A DNA stretch of 58,267 nt from an uncultured Clostridia bacterium (GTDB lineage: Bacteria; Bacillota; Clostridia; Christensenellales; Aristaeellaceae), in assembly GCA_937907055.1 (NCBI GenBank), contig CALCTW010000083.1, forward strand, positions 1 to 58,267, read 5' to 3'. Below the pieces are notes generated by a model that worked only from the letters and a program-made list of their open reading frames with translations, was not told where the DNA came from and searched no databases. Positions 16,680-23,641 of this stretch are shown piece by piece. A program made the position numbers and the translations under genes. The stretch's first letter is position 1; every line of letters begins with the position of its first letter.

Positions 16680-17972
16680 TCATTCTTTTCCCAGCATGGC
16701 CCGGAACAGCGCCTGCCCGCGGTTGGGCACGATGGTCAGCCGTCCGCCCAGCGCGGCATTCAGTTCCTCCAGCGTCATATCATCCAGGAACCTGTCCTTT
16801 TCATCCCGCAGGGTGTCCTGACAGATCAAAATCTCATCCGCCTCTTCATCCTGCAGCTGTTCCTTCAGATCCTGCCCGGTCAGAAGCCCGGTCACCGTCA
16901 CGGTCTCGCCGAAGAAACGGTTCAGCACAGGCTTCACCCGTATCTCCGCGCCCTTGGGGCCGTAATCCCGCACCCAGCGCTCCATCACCGGCGCGATCGA
17001 GGTCCCGCAGCCGATCAGCACCTTCCTCGGCACCGCTTCCTCCGTGTTCATCTCCGCGGCGTCCTTCAGCGCGTTTTCAAACTGCCGCAGCAGTCCCACG
17101 CCGTTCTCGATCTGCGGATAACCCTCATAGCAGTCATCCTCCGGGTACGGAAGCCCGGCAATGCAGTACATTTCATCGCTCGGGAACACAAAGCGTGTGC
17201 CGTGTTCCTCCAGCAGTTTTTCCTGCCACCGCTCCGCCTGCGCGATGATCGTCCGCGCCTCTTCCTTTGTGTAGGGGCGCAGTTTTTCCAGCCCGTCACG
17301 GTATCTGGTCAGCCCCACCGGCACCAGCGCGGCGCTTACAGCGCTCGGCATCAGGTCCGAAAGGTCATTCAGGGTCCTTTCCAGCGCCTCCCCGTCATTC
17401 CAGCCGGGGCACAGCACGATCTGCACATGGAAGTGGATGCCGATCTCCTTCAGCTTGCGCAGCCGTTCCATGATCCTGTCCGCCAGCGGGTTCTTCAGCA
17501 TACGCTTTCTAAGCTCCGGGTCAGTCGTATGCACACTGATAAACAGGGGGCTCGGCTTGCGGCGGATCATCCGGGCAAACTCCTCATCGTTGACATTGGT
17601 CAGCGTGATATAATTGCCCATCATCAGGCTCATGCGCCAGTCATCGTCTTTTACATACAGCGTCTCGCGCATGCCCTTCGGCATCTGGTCGATAAAGCAG
17701 AAAACGCATTTATTGCGGCACACGCGCGGCTTGAGTGAAATGCTGTTGATCGTCAGCCCCAGCGGCGTTCCCTTGGCCTTCAGCAGCTGCACCAGCTTTT
17801 CTTCGCCCTCATGACGGAAACGCACATCCACACGCGCGCGGGTCGAAAGCACCTGATAATCGATATCGTCAATGATCTCTTCCCCGTTCAGGCTGATCAG
17901 CAGATCCCCTGCCCGAATCCCGTGACGCGCCGCGACCGAACCCGGGCGCACATCGTCGATCACATGTTCCAT
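16680..17972 (-). CDS. DUF512 protein: PDZ-like plus radical-SAM-like domain
   Basis: This ~430-residue protein begins with a PDZ-like segment (about 1-65; GSVAARHGIRAGDLLISLNG). It then carries the cysteine triad CRNKCVFC (Cys85, 89, 92), the CxxxCxxC motif expected for a radical-SAM [4Fe-4S] cluster, inside NKCVFCFIDQMPKGMR. The DUF512 domain fills the C-terminal half. ATG 17972 follows GGGGAGGAGG; an in-frame extension of 13 residues upstream lacks a site. The family is almost always next to der in Clostridia, but its substrate is unknown. Promoter TTGACA-17-GATAAT lies upstream, so this gene probably leads the DUF512-der-plsY unit. Confidence 0.9.
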   Translation of the reverse strand: MEHVIDDVRPGSVAARHGIRAGDLLISLNGEEIIDDIDYQVLSTRARVDVRFRHEGEEKLVQLLKAKGTPLGLTINSISLKPRVCRNKCVFCFIDQMPKGMRETLYVKDDDWRMSLMMGNYITLTNVNDEEFARMIRRKPSPLFISVHTTDPELRKRMLKNPLADRIMERLRKLKEIGIHFHVQIVLCPGWNDGEALERTLNDLSDLMPSAVSAALVPVGLTRYRDGLEKLRPYTKEEARTIIAQAERWQEKLLEEHGTRFVFPSDEMYCIAGLPYPEDDCYEGYPQIENGVGLLRQFENALKDAAEMNTEEAVPRKVLIGCGTSIAPVMERWVRDYGPKGAEIRVKPVLNRFFGETVTVTGLLTGQDLKEQLQDEEADEILICQDTLRDEKDRFLDDMTLEELNAALGGRLTIVPNRGQALFRAMLGKE

Positions 17973-18039
17973 ACCGGTGCCTCCTCCCCATTTTGCTGCC
18001 GGAAGCCTCATGCCGCGAAGGGCATAAAAGTCCTTCTAT

Positions 18040-18068
18040 ATTATCGTAAAAAATCCGCCTGTTGTCAA
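18040..18068 (-). promoter_or_regulatory. Promoter of the DUF512-der-plsY operon
   Basis: On the minus strand TTGACA (18068-18063) and GATAAT (18045-18040) are separated by 17 bases, 68 bases before the DUF512 start. Confidence 0.75.
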
Positions 18069-18101
18069 CCATATCCGGGTATTGTGGTGCATACGGCAAT
18101 C

Positions 18102-18136
18102 AAAAAGGACAGGCTTTTTCTCTCTGCCTGTCCTTT
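18102..18136. terminator. Bidirectional terminator after the TM2 gene
   Basis: AAAGGACAGGC pairs with GCCTGTCCTTT. On the minus strand the stem is followed by a TTTTTG run, ending the TM2 transcript before the DUF512 promoter. Confidence 0.82.
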
Positions 18137-18162
18137 CCGCGCCATTTTGTGTTAAAACGGTT

Positions 18163-18654
18163 TCAGTTATGCCAGTCTTTGACCAGTCTGCCCTGCTTAT
18201 CCCGCATATGTCCAAACAGGATGGTCAGAAAATCCACAGCCCATCCAATATAAAAGCCTCCGCCCGAGAACATATACATAAAGCCTGTGCCCACCTTCCC
18301 CAGATAGAAACGGTGAACTCCGATATAGCCAAAGAAAACGCAAAGCAGCAGTGCCGTCAGACGGCTCTTGGGCGAAATATACCGGCGGCGTTCCGTTTCC
18401 GCTGTCAGGCGGCGCTGTTCTGCTTCCCATTTGCTCCGCATCTCCAGCCGTTCCTGTTCAGCCTTGGTCTGCTCAGCCAGACGCATCCGCTCAAACTCCA
18501 GCTGACGCGCCTGCGCGGCTTCGATCTCCGCGTCTGCAGCCAGCTTTTTCTGCCGCTGCAACTCGATCTCGTCATACGCAGCATTCGGCGTTCCACAATA
18601 GTCACACCGGGGCCACATCATCTGCATTTCCGCGCCGCAACTTGAACACTTCAT
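18163..18654 (-). CDS. TM2 domain protein with N-terminal zinc ribbon
   Basis: The 163-residue product starts with a zinc-ribbon of two CxxC knuckles (Cys3, Cys6, Cys17, Cys20). A charged Gln/Glu/Arg-rich coiled-coil follows (about 30-95). The C-terminal TM2 domain (about 98-155) has two membrane helices around the DRF-like FYLGKVGTGFMYMFSGGGFYIGWAVD turn. TM2 proteins are widespread but mostly of unknown function. ATG 18654 follows GAGGTGG. Its 5' untranslated region contains a run of nine G residues on the minus strand. It is monocistronic, with promoter and terminator visible. Confidence 0.88.
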   Translation of the reverse strand: MKCSSCGAEMQMMWPRCDYCGTPNAAYDEIELQRQKKLAADAEIEAAQARQLEFERMRLAEQTKAEQERLEMRSKWEAEQRRLTAETERRRYISPKSRLTALLLCVFFGYIGVHRFYLGKVGTGFMYMFSGGGFYIGWAVDFLTILFGHMRDKQGRLVKDWHN

Positions 18655-18751
18655 GTTTCCACCTCATTGATCGATCAGCGCGTTTTCATTCATCCTCAGC
18701 CGCGCTGTTCCCCCCCCCGGAAAGGTTCGCTTTTTCCCTTTCCATGTCAGA

Positions 18752-18781
18752 ATTATACACCATTTTTCCCTTTCTCTGCAA
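18752..18781 (-). promoter_or_regulatory. Promoter of the TM2 gene
   Basis: On the minus strand TTGCAG (18781-18776) and TATAAT (18757-18752) are 18 bases apart. Confidence 0.68.
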
Positions 18782-18893
18782 ACTTTAACAGACATCATCC
18801 TGTATTTTTCAGACACCCGGATGTATCTTTCGCGCACACATCCCGTTCCTCTCCTCAGGAGCCTCTTTTCATCTTCCAATGATCCCGTCATCC

Positions 18894-18923
18894 TTGACAT
18901 CTATTGCCCTCCGCTCTTATACT
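18894..18923 (+). promoter_or_regulatory. Promoter of the VanZ-RDD gene
   Basis: TTGACA (18894-18899) and TATACT (18918-18923) are 18 bases apart, 24 bases before the start codon. Confidence 0.78.
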
Positions 18924-18947
18924 TTCCCTGTCAGGAGGTATTCCCCA

Positions 18948-20111
18948 ATGTTTGTCCGGTTACAGCCCTATTTTCAGCCCATCCTCACCGCCTGCCTGTT
19001 GTTCCCCTTCGCAGCAGGGGTGTTCACATTGCCCTTCACCATCGTCAATTACCGCAAGTTCGGCGGCATCGCCATCATGCGCGTGTTCATCGTTTATTCC
19101 TTCATCCTCTACAGCATGTGCGCGTTCCTGCTCACCGTGCTGCCGCTGCCCTCGCGGGAGGCGGTCGCCGCCATGCCCGCCCACTCCATCGGATGGGTCC
19201 CTTTCCGGGATCTCGCGGAAGGGCTTGAAAAGTCCGGCGTCCTCGCGTCGCCCTTCAGCGGCGCGGCATGGCTTTCCTTCCTCCGGTCTCCCCAGTTCTT
19301 TCAGGCTCTTGCCAATATCATCATGCAGATCCCCCTTGGCATCTACCTGCGCTATTATTTCCGCTGCAATTGGAAAAAGACGCTGCTCATCGGCTTCTGT
19401 GTCTCCCTCTTTTATGAACTCACCCAGTTATCCGGCCTTTTCTTCATCTATCCCAAGGCCTACCGCTATACCGAAATGGATGATCTCATCTTTAACACGC
19501 TGGGAGCCATGATCGGCTTTTTCATCACGCCCCTGCTCTGCCGCTTTCTGCCCACCCGGGATGAGATCGATTCCATCTCCTATCGCAAGGGTGAACGCCT
19601 CACCCTCATCCGCCGCTTCATTGCCGCCATGCTGGATGCCTTCATCTGCGTCCTGATCCTGCCGCCGCTCCTGTATCTGCTTTCAGCGGTTCTGTCCGGT
19701 TTCGGGCTTTTTTCTGTCACCCTGTGCTTCCTGTTTGTATATTTCACCCTTCTCCCATGGCTCTGCCGCGGCAGCACCCTCGGGCAGCTTCTGCTGCGCC
19801 TTCGCATCGTCCCGCTTAACACCATGACGCCCGCGCGATTCCGGCAGCTTTTTATCCGCAATCTCTTCCTTTATTTCATTGAGCCGCTCATTTTTCTGGC
19901 CGATGTCTTTTCCGTCAGCATCATCGTGCTCTCGCTGGCCGGCAGCGTGGATGACCCGCTCTCTCTCCTTTTCTTCATCCTCTTCCCCGCGCTCATCATC
20001 CTGCTCTCCCTTGTGTTTTTCCTCGGCGCGTATCTCCGTCACAATACATTCCCGCACGGTCAGCTCAGCCGCACGCGCATCGTCATCATTCCGCGCTCTG
20101 TCAGGTCCTGA
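18948..20111 (+). CDS. VanZ-RDD fusion membrane protein
   Basis: The 387-residue membrane protein fuses two families. The N-terminal part (about 1-205) is VanZ-like: IVYSFILYSMCAFLLTVLPLP, ANIIMQIPLGIYLRYYF, and the conserved SLFYELTQL plus TEMDDLIFNTLGAMIGF. The C-terminal part (about 225-375) is an RDD domain, with RRFIAAMLDAFICV and GSTLGQLLLRLRIV. VanZ proteins affect glycopeptide or lipoglycopeptide tolerance. RDD proteins are poorly understood, and some aid ion homeostasis. ATG 18948 follows AGGAGG. It stands alone with its own promoter. The function of the fusion is unknown. Confidence 0.88.
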   Translation: MFVRLQPYFQPILTACLLFPFAAGVFTLPFTIVNYRKFGGIAIMRVFIVYSFILYSMCAFLLTVLPLPSREAVAAMPAHSIGWVPFRDLAEGLEKSGVLASPFSGAAWLSFLRSPQFFQALANIIMQIPLGIYLRYYFRCNWKKTLLIGFCVSLFYELTQLSGLFFIYPKAYRYTEMDDLIFNTLGAMIGFFITPLLCRFLPTRDEIDSISYRKGERLTLIRRFIAAMLDAFICVLILPPLLYLLSAVLSGFGLFSVTLCFLFVYFTLLPWLCRGSTLGQLLLRLRIVPLNTMTPARFRQLFIRNLFLYFIEPLIFLADVFSVSIIVLSLAGSVDDPLSLLFFILFPALIILLSLVFFLGAYLRHNTFPHGQLSRTRIVIIPRSVRS

Positions 20112-20170
20112 TCCCTGTTTTTCACTCGGGTTCTCCGTAACTCTCCGCAAATTCCTTTTGAAAAAATTCA

Positions 20171-20184
20171 TGTAAGCGCTTTCA
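20171..20184 (+). promoter_or_regulatory. cre-like operator (CcpA/LacI-family site) of kdgK
   Basis: TGTAAGCGCTTTCA matches every position of the Gram-positive catabolite-responsive consensus TGWAANCGNTNWCA. It overlaps the -35 region of the kdgK promoter, so a bound regulator would repress. The binding protein could be CcpA or a sugar-specific LacI-family repressor; neither is in the window. Confidence 0.75.
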
Positions 20185-20208
20185 TTTTGGTTTTTCTTGT
20201 GTTATAAT
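20180..20208 (+). promoter_or_regulatory. Promoter of kdgK
   Basis: A perfect TATAAT (20203-20208) is preceded at 17 bases by a weak -35 (TTTCAT, 20180-20185) embedded in the cre-like site. Confidence 0.65.
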
Positions 20209-20269
20209 CATTCTGCAACGGGCATTTGCCCATCATCACGCCTTTTATTAATTGGAGGTTTACACGCTT

Positions 20270-21292
20270 ATGAGCAGGATCGTTTGTTTCGGTGAGATCA
20301 TGTTGAGGCTTAATCCCGAAGGATACCGCCGTTTCGTTCAGGTAGATACCATGGAAGCCACCTATGGCGGCGGCGAAGCCAATGTCTCTGTTTCTCTGGC
20401 CAACTACGGCCATGATGCCGCTTATGTTACCAAGCTGCCCGATCACGAGATCGGCCAGGCCGCGATCAACAGCCTGCGTCAGTACGGCGTTGACACCCGC
20501 ATGATCGTCCGCGGCGGCCCCCGCGTCGGCATCTACTTCTGCGAGAAGGGTGCTTCCCAGCGCGGCTCCAAGGTCGTTTACGACCGCGCCGGTTCCTCCA
20601 TCGCGCTGGCCAAGCGTGAGGATTTTGACTGGGATAAGATCCTCGAAGGTGCAGAGTGGTTCCACTTCACCGGTATCACCCCCGCCATCGGCGGCGATCT
20701 GCCCGAGATCTGCCTCGACGCGCTGAAGAAGTGCCGCGAAAAGGGCATCACCGTCAGCTGCGACCTCAACTATCGCGGCAAGATGTGGTCCCGCGAGGCT
20801 GCCGGCAAGGTCATGGCCCAGCTGGTCCCCTATGTTGATGTCTGCATCGCCAACGAAGAAGACGCTGCCGATGTCTTCGGCATCCACGCCGCCAACACCG
20901 ACGTCGCGGGCGGCAAGCTCAACAAGGAAGGCTACATCTCCGTAGCCCAGCAGCTGATGGATCGCTTCGGCTGCAAGAAGGTCGCCATCACCCTGCGCAC
21001 CTCCATTTCCGCCAGCGATAACAACTGGGCGGGCATGCTCTATGACGGCGAAAAGGCCTATTTCTCCAAGGAATACGCCATCCGCATCGTCGACCGTGTC
21101 GGCGGCGGTGATTCCTTCGGCGGCGGCCTCATCCATGCCCTGCTCCGCGGCTGGGATTGCCAGAGCGTCATCGAATACGCCGTGGCCGCTTCCTGCCTGA
21201 AGCAGACCATCGAACACGACTACAACCTCGTCAGCGAAAAGGAAGTGCTGGCGCTGGCCGGCGGCAACGCCTCCGGACGTGTGCAGCGCTGA
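20270..21292 (+). CDS. kdgK: 2-keto-3-deoxygluconate kinase (PfkB family)
   Basis: This 340-residue sugar kinase of the ribokinase/PfkB family probably phosphorylates 2-dehydro-3-deoxygluconate, the Entner-Doudoroff-like end of pectin uronate breakdown. Family signs are FGEIMLRLNPEG at the start, the substrate-binding GGGEANVSVSLANYG, and the C-terminal signature RVGGGDSFGGGL with catalytic Asp near 281. The RVGGGDSF variant is characteristic of KDG kinases, whereas ribokinases carry GAGD. ATG 20270 follows GGAGG at 20254-20258. Control by the overlapping cre-like operator fits a catabolic role. GH105 at 47 kb is a likely upstream step. No aldolase (kdgA) is adjacent. Confidence 0.88.
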   Translation: MSRIVCFGEIMLRLNPEGYRRFVQVDTMEATYGGGEANVSVSLANYGHDAAYVTKLPDHEIGQAAINSLRQYGVDTRMIVRGGPRVGIYFCEKGASQRGSKVVYDRAGSSIALAKREDFDWDKILEGAEWFHFTGITPAIGGDLPEICLDALKKCREKGITVSCDLNYRGKMWSREAAGKVMAQLVPYVDVCIANEEDAADVFGIHAANTDVAGGKLNKEGYISVAQQLMDRFGCKKVAITLRTSISASDNNWAGMLYDGEKAYFSKEYAIRIVDRVGGGDSFGGGLIHALLRGWDCQSVIEYAVAASCLKQTIEHDYNLVSEKEVLALAGGNASGRVQR

Positions 21293-21313
21293 TCACGCTC
21301 ACAGAGGTCACAC

Positions 21314-21345
21314 AAAAGGCCGCCGGCAAACGCCGGCGGCCTTTA
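21314..21345 (+). terminator. Terminator of kdgK
   Basis: AAAGGCCGCCGGC pairs with GCCGGCGGCCTTT around a four-base loop. Confidence 0.87.
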
Positions 21346-21398
21346 TCGTTCATCCACCGCTCTCATCAGAAACGGGCATCGGTCCGGGTCTCGCTTCA

Positions 21399-21635
21399 TT
21401 ATGAAACGCTGCCGCCGTTTTGCCGGAAGTCCTCGATCGCCGCGTGCTTTTCACCGCACCGGTTGCAGCAGAATACGCCGTCCCGCTCCTTGATCGTGCC
21501 GCCGCAGCTCACACCGCCGGCTCTCGCGATATGGCGGTATGTACGATCATCATCGTTCATCATGGTCGGTTTTTTGATCGCGCCGCCTGTCACCTTTTCC
21601 AGTTCATTTTCACGCACATTCTGTTTCTGATCCAT
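21399..21635 (-). CDS. Small double-glycine leader peptide with cysteine cluster
   Basis: This 78-residue product begins with a leader-like segment, NELEKVTGGA. The Gly17-Gly18 pair is preceded by the Leu/Val spacing (ELxxVxGG) of bacteriocin-type double-glycine leaders. The remainder holds Cys44, Cys56, Cys57, Cys60 and His64, which could bind zinc or be modified. ATG 21635 follows AAGGAGA, and promoter TTGTGT-17-TATACT is present, so it is probably a real gene. No peptidase-containing (C39) ABC exporter or modification enzyme is adjacent. The divergent neighbour is a MATE exporter. I do not recognise a specific family. Confidence 0.7.
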   Translation of the reverse strand: MDQKQNVRENELEKVTGGAIKKPTMMNDDDRTYRHIARAGGVSCGGTIKERDGVFCCNRCGEKHAAIEDFRQNGGSVS

Positions 21636-21725
21636 GTTTTCTTTCTCCTTTCATCCTGTTTCAAGTATTCATACGATCGACCCGTAAAAAATCCACGTTT
21701 TCCTGATATCATTGCCTTTTTTCGC

Positions 21726-21754
21726 AGTATACACCTCAGAGCCCCAAAACACAA
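21726..21754 (-). promoter_or_regulatory. Promoter of the small GG-leader peptide gene
   Basis: On the minus strand TTGTGT (21754-21749) and TATACT (21731-21726) are 17 bases apart. Confidence 0.62.
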
Positions 21755-21796
21755 TCGAAAACAGTCAAAAAGGTCGTTTTCCCGCCTTTTCGGGAA

Positions 21797-21825
21797 TTGA
21801 CGAATGATCCCGTCCCCGATAAAAT
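21797..21825 (+). promoter_or_regulatory. Promoter of the MATE gene
   Basis: TTGACG (21797-21802) and TAAAAT (21820-21825) are 17 bases apart, 77 bases before the start codon. It diverges from the small-peptide promoter. Confidence 0.6.
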
Positions 21826-21902
21826 GATAAACGGCGTATTTTCCGTTTCTGACGGATCCATTTTCATTTTTCACGATCGATCATCGATCAAGGAGTTTTC
21901 AC

Positions 21903-23441
21903 ATGCAGAAAGCACAGAATCAGAGCCGCAGCAAGCTGCTGGGCGAAATGCCGATGAATAAACTGGTCCCCAAGATCTCCGTGCCCATCATGATCAGCAT
22001 GATGGTGCAGGCGCTCTACAATGTGGTGGACTCCATTTTCGTCGCGCGTTACGATCCCGATGCCCTCACCGCGGTCTCCCTCGCCTATCCCATCCAGATG
22101 CTCATGATCGCGCTGTCTGTCGGCATGGGTGTCGGTATCAATTCGCTCATTTCCCGTAAGCTGGGCGAAAAGAACATGCAGGAAGCCCGCAGCGCCGCCT
22201 GGAACGGCATCTTCATCGAAGCCTGCAGCTTCCTCATCTTCCTGGTCGTCGGCCTGTTCCTGGCCGCGCCCTGTATGAACCTTTTCACCAGCGAAAGCCT
22301 CAATAACGCCGCCAAGATCCGCGATCTGGGCACCTCCTATCTCAGTATCGTGTGCACCTTCTCCTTCGGCGTGTTCATGTCCATCTGCTTTGAGCGCATG
22401 CTGCAGTCCACCGGCAACACCATGCTCAGTATGACCACGCAGCTCACCGGCGCCGTATGCAACATCGTGCTGGATCCCATCCTGATCAATACGCTGGATA
22501 TGGGCATTCAGGGTGCCGCCATCGCCACCGTCATCAGCCAGTGGGTCAGCATGCTGCTTGGCTTCACGCTCAATCAGCTCAAGAACACCGAATTGCGCCT
22601 GCGCCTGAAGGAGTTCCGTCTCCGCGCCGCTTCTCTCAAGGGCATCCTCGCGGTCGGCATTCCCTGCGCCGTCATGCAGTCCATCGCCTCGGTCATGAAT
22701 GTGGCCATGAACGCCATTCTGTCCGCCTTCCCCCTTGAGGGCAATGCCGCGGTCAATGTGCTCAATATCTATTTCAAGCTCCAGTCCTTCGTGTTCATGC
22801 CGGTCTTCGGTCTGGGCAGCGGCATGGTCGCCATCGTCGGCTACAATTTCGGCGCGCGTCTGCGTCAGCGCGTGTATGACGCCATCAAGGTCGCGCTCCG
22901 CTATGCCATCGCCATCATGCTCGTCGGCACCATCCTGTTCCTGGCCATCCCCGGCCCGCTGATGAGCCTGTTCGAGGGCGCTCCCGCGGAGCAGCCTGCC
23001 GAGGCCGTCACCGCCGAGACCGTCCTCACCGCTGAAAACGCGGATGCCGCCTCTGAAGTTCTCGCCGCCGCCGAAACCACGGATCCCGTGATCACCGCGC
23101 TCCCCGATGGCGAAGCCCCCGCGGAGGAGCTTCCGGCGCAGACCGCCCGCTCCATGAGCGAGATCGGCGTCATCGCCATGCGCATCATCTGCATCCACTT
23201 CATCTTCGCGGCCATCGGCATCACGCTCAGCAATGTCTTCCAGGCCATCGGAAAGGGCAATTACGGCCTTATCATGAGCCTCTGCCGCCAGCTGGTCGTG
23301 CTGGTCCCCACCGCCTGGCTGCTCTCCAAAATCAGCCTCGACGCGGTCTGGTACTCCTTCCTCATCGCGGAGCTCGTTTCCCTCGCCATCTGCCTCTTCC
23401 TCTACCGCAGGGTGGACAGGAAGATGCTTTCCGTCCTGTGA
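21903..23441 (+). CDS. MATE family efflux transporter with an unusual acidic insert
   Basis: This 512-residue protein belongs to the MATE family of Na+- or H+-coupled drug and metabolite exporters. Twelve membrane segments in two halves are visible, with family segments such as PIMISMMVQALYNVVDSIFV and GVGINSLISRKLGE. Between about residues 360 and 420, where members usually have a short loop, there is a ~60-residue Ala/Glu/Pro/Thr-rich insert (for example APAEQPAEAVTAE, LPDGEAPAEELPAQ). It is soluble-like and low-complexity, and keeps the reading frame. ATG 21903 follows AAGGAG. The substrate is unknown. Confidence 0.9.
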   Translation: MQKAQNQSRSKLLGEMPMNKLVPKISVPIMISMMVQALYNVVDSIFVARYDPDALTAVSLAYPIQMLMIALSVGMGVGINSLISRKLGEKNMQEARSAAWNGIFIEACSFLIFLVVGLFLAAPCMNLFTSESLNNAAKIRDLGTSYLSIVCTFSFGVFMSICFERMLQSTGNTMLSMTTQLTGAVCNIVLDPILINTLDMGIQGAAIATVISQWVSMLLGFTLNQLKNTELRLRLKEFRLRAASLKGILAVGIPCAVMQSIASVMNVAMNAILSAFPLEGNAAVNVLNIYFKLQSFVFMPVFGLGSGMVAIVGYNFGARLRQRVYDAIKVALRYAIAIMLVGTILFLAIPGPLMSLFEGAPAEQPAEAVTAETVLTAENADAASEVLAAAETTDPVITALPDGEAPAEELPAQTARSMSEIGVIAMRIICIHFIFAAIGITLSNVFQAIGKGNYGLIMSLCRQLVVLVPTAWLLSKISLDAVWYSFLIAELVSLAICLFLYRRVDRKMLSVL

Positions 23442-23491
23442 CACCCCATTCCATCTGATGTCTGCCTGAACCGCATTCCCTGTTTTATGAC

Positions 23492-23526
23492 GGCATTTCC
23501 GGTCTTTTTCCGGAAATGCCTTTTTT
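23492..23526 (+). terminator. Terminator of the MATE gene
   Basis: GGCATTTCCGG pairs with CCGGAAATGCC around a TCTTTTT loop, followed by TTTTTT. Confidence 0.9.
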
Positions 23527-23573
23527 GTTCCCCGGTCCTGCCTTTATCCCCGCGCTCCGTCCGCGTTCACGGA

Positions 23574-23602
23574 TTGCGCATCCCTCCATGTTCATATATA
23601 AT
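23574..23602 (+). promoter_or_regulatory. Promoter of the caspase-like gene
   Basis: TTGCGC (23574-23579) and TATAAT (23597-23602) are 17 bases apart, 39 bases before the GTG start. Confidence 0.7.
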
Positions 23603-23641
23603 ACTCTTACCCGTTATCAACGCCCGGAAGGAGGAAACCGC

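Noticed and set aside
15107..17738. Long plus-strand frames opposite der and DUF512
   Set aside because: They oppose two conserved genes and show His/Arg/Gln-rich shadow composition.
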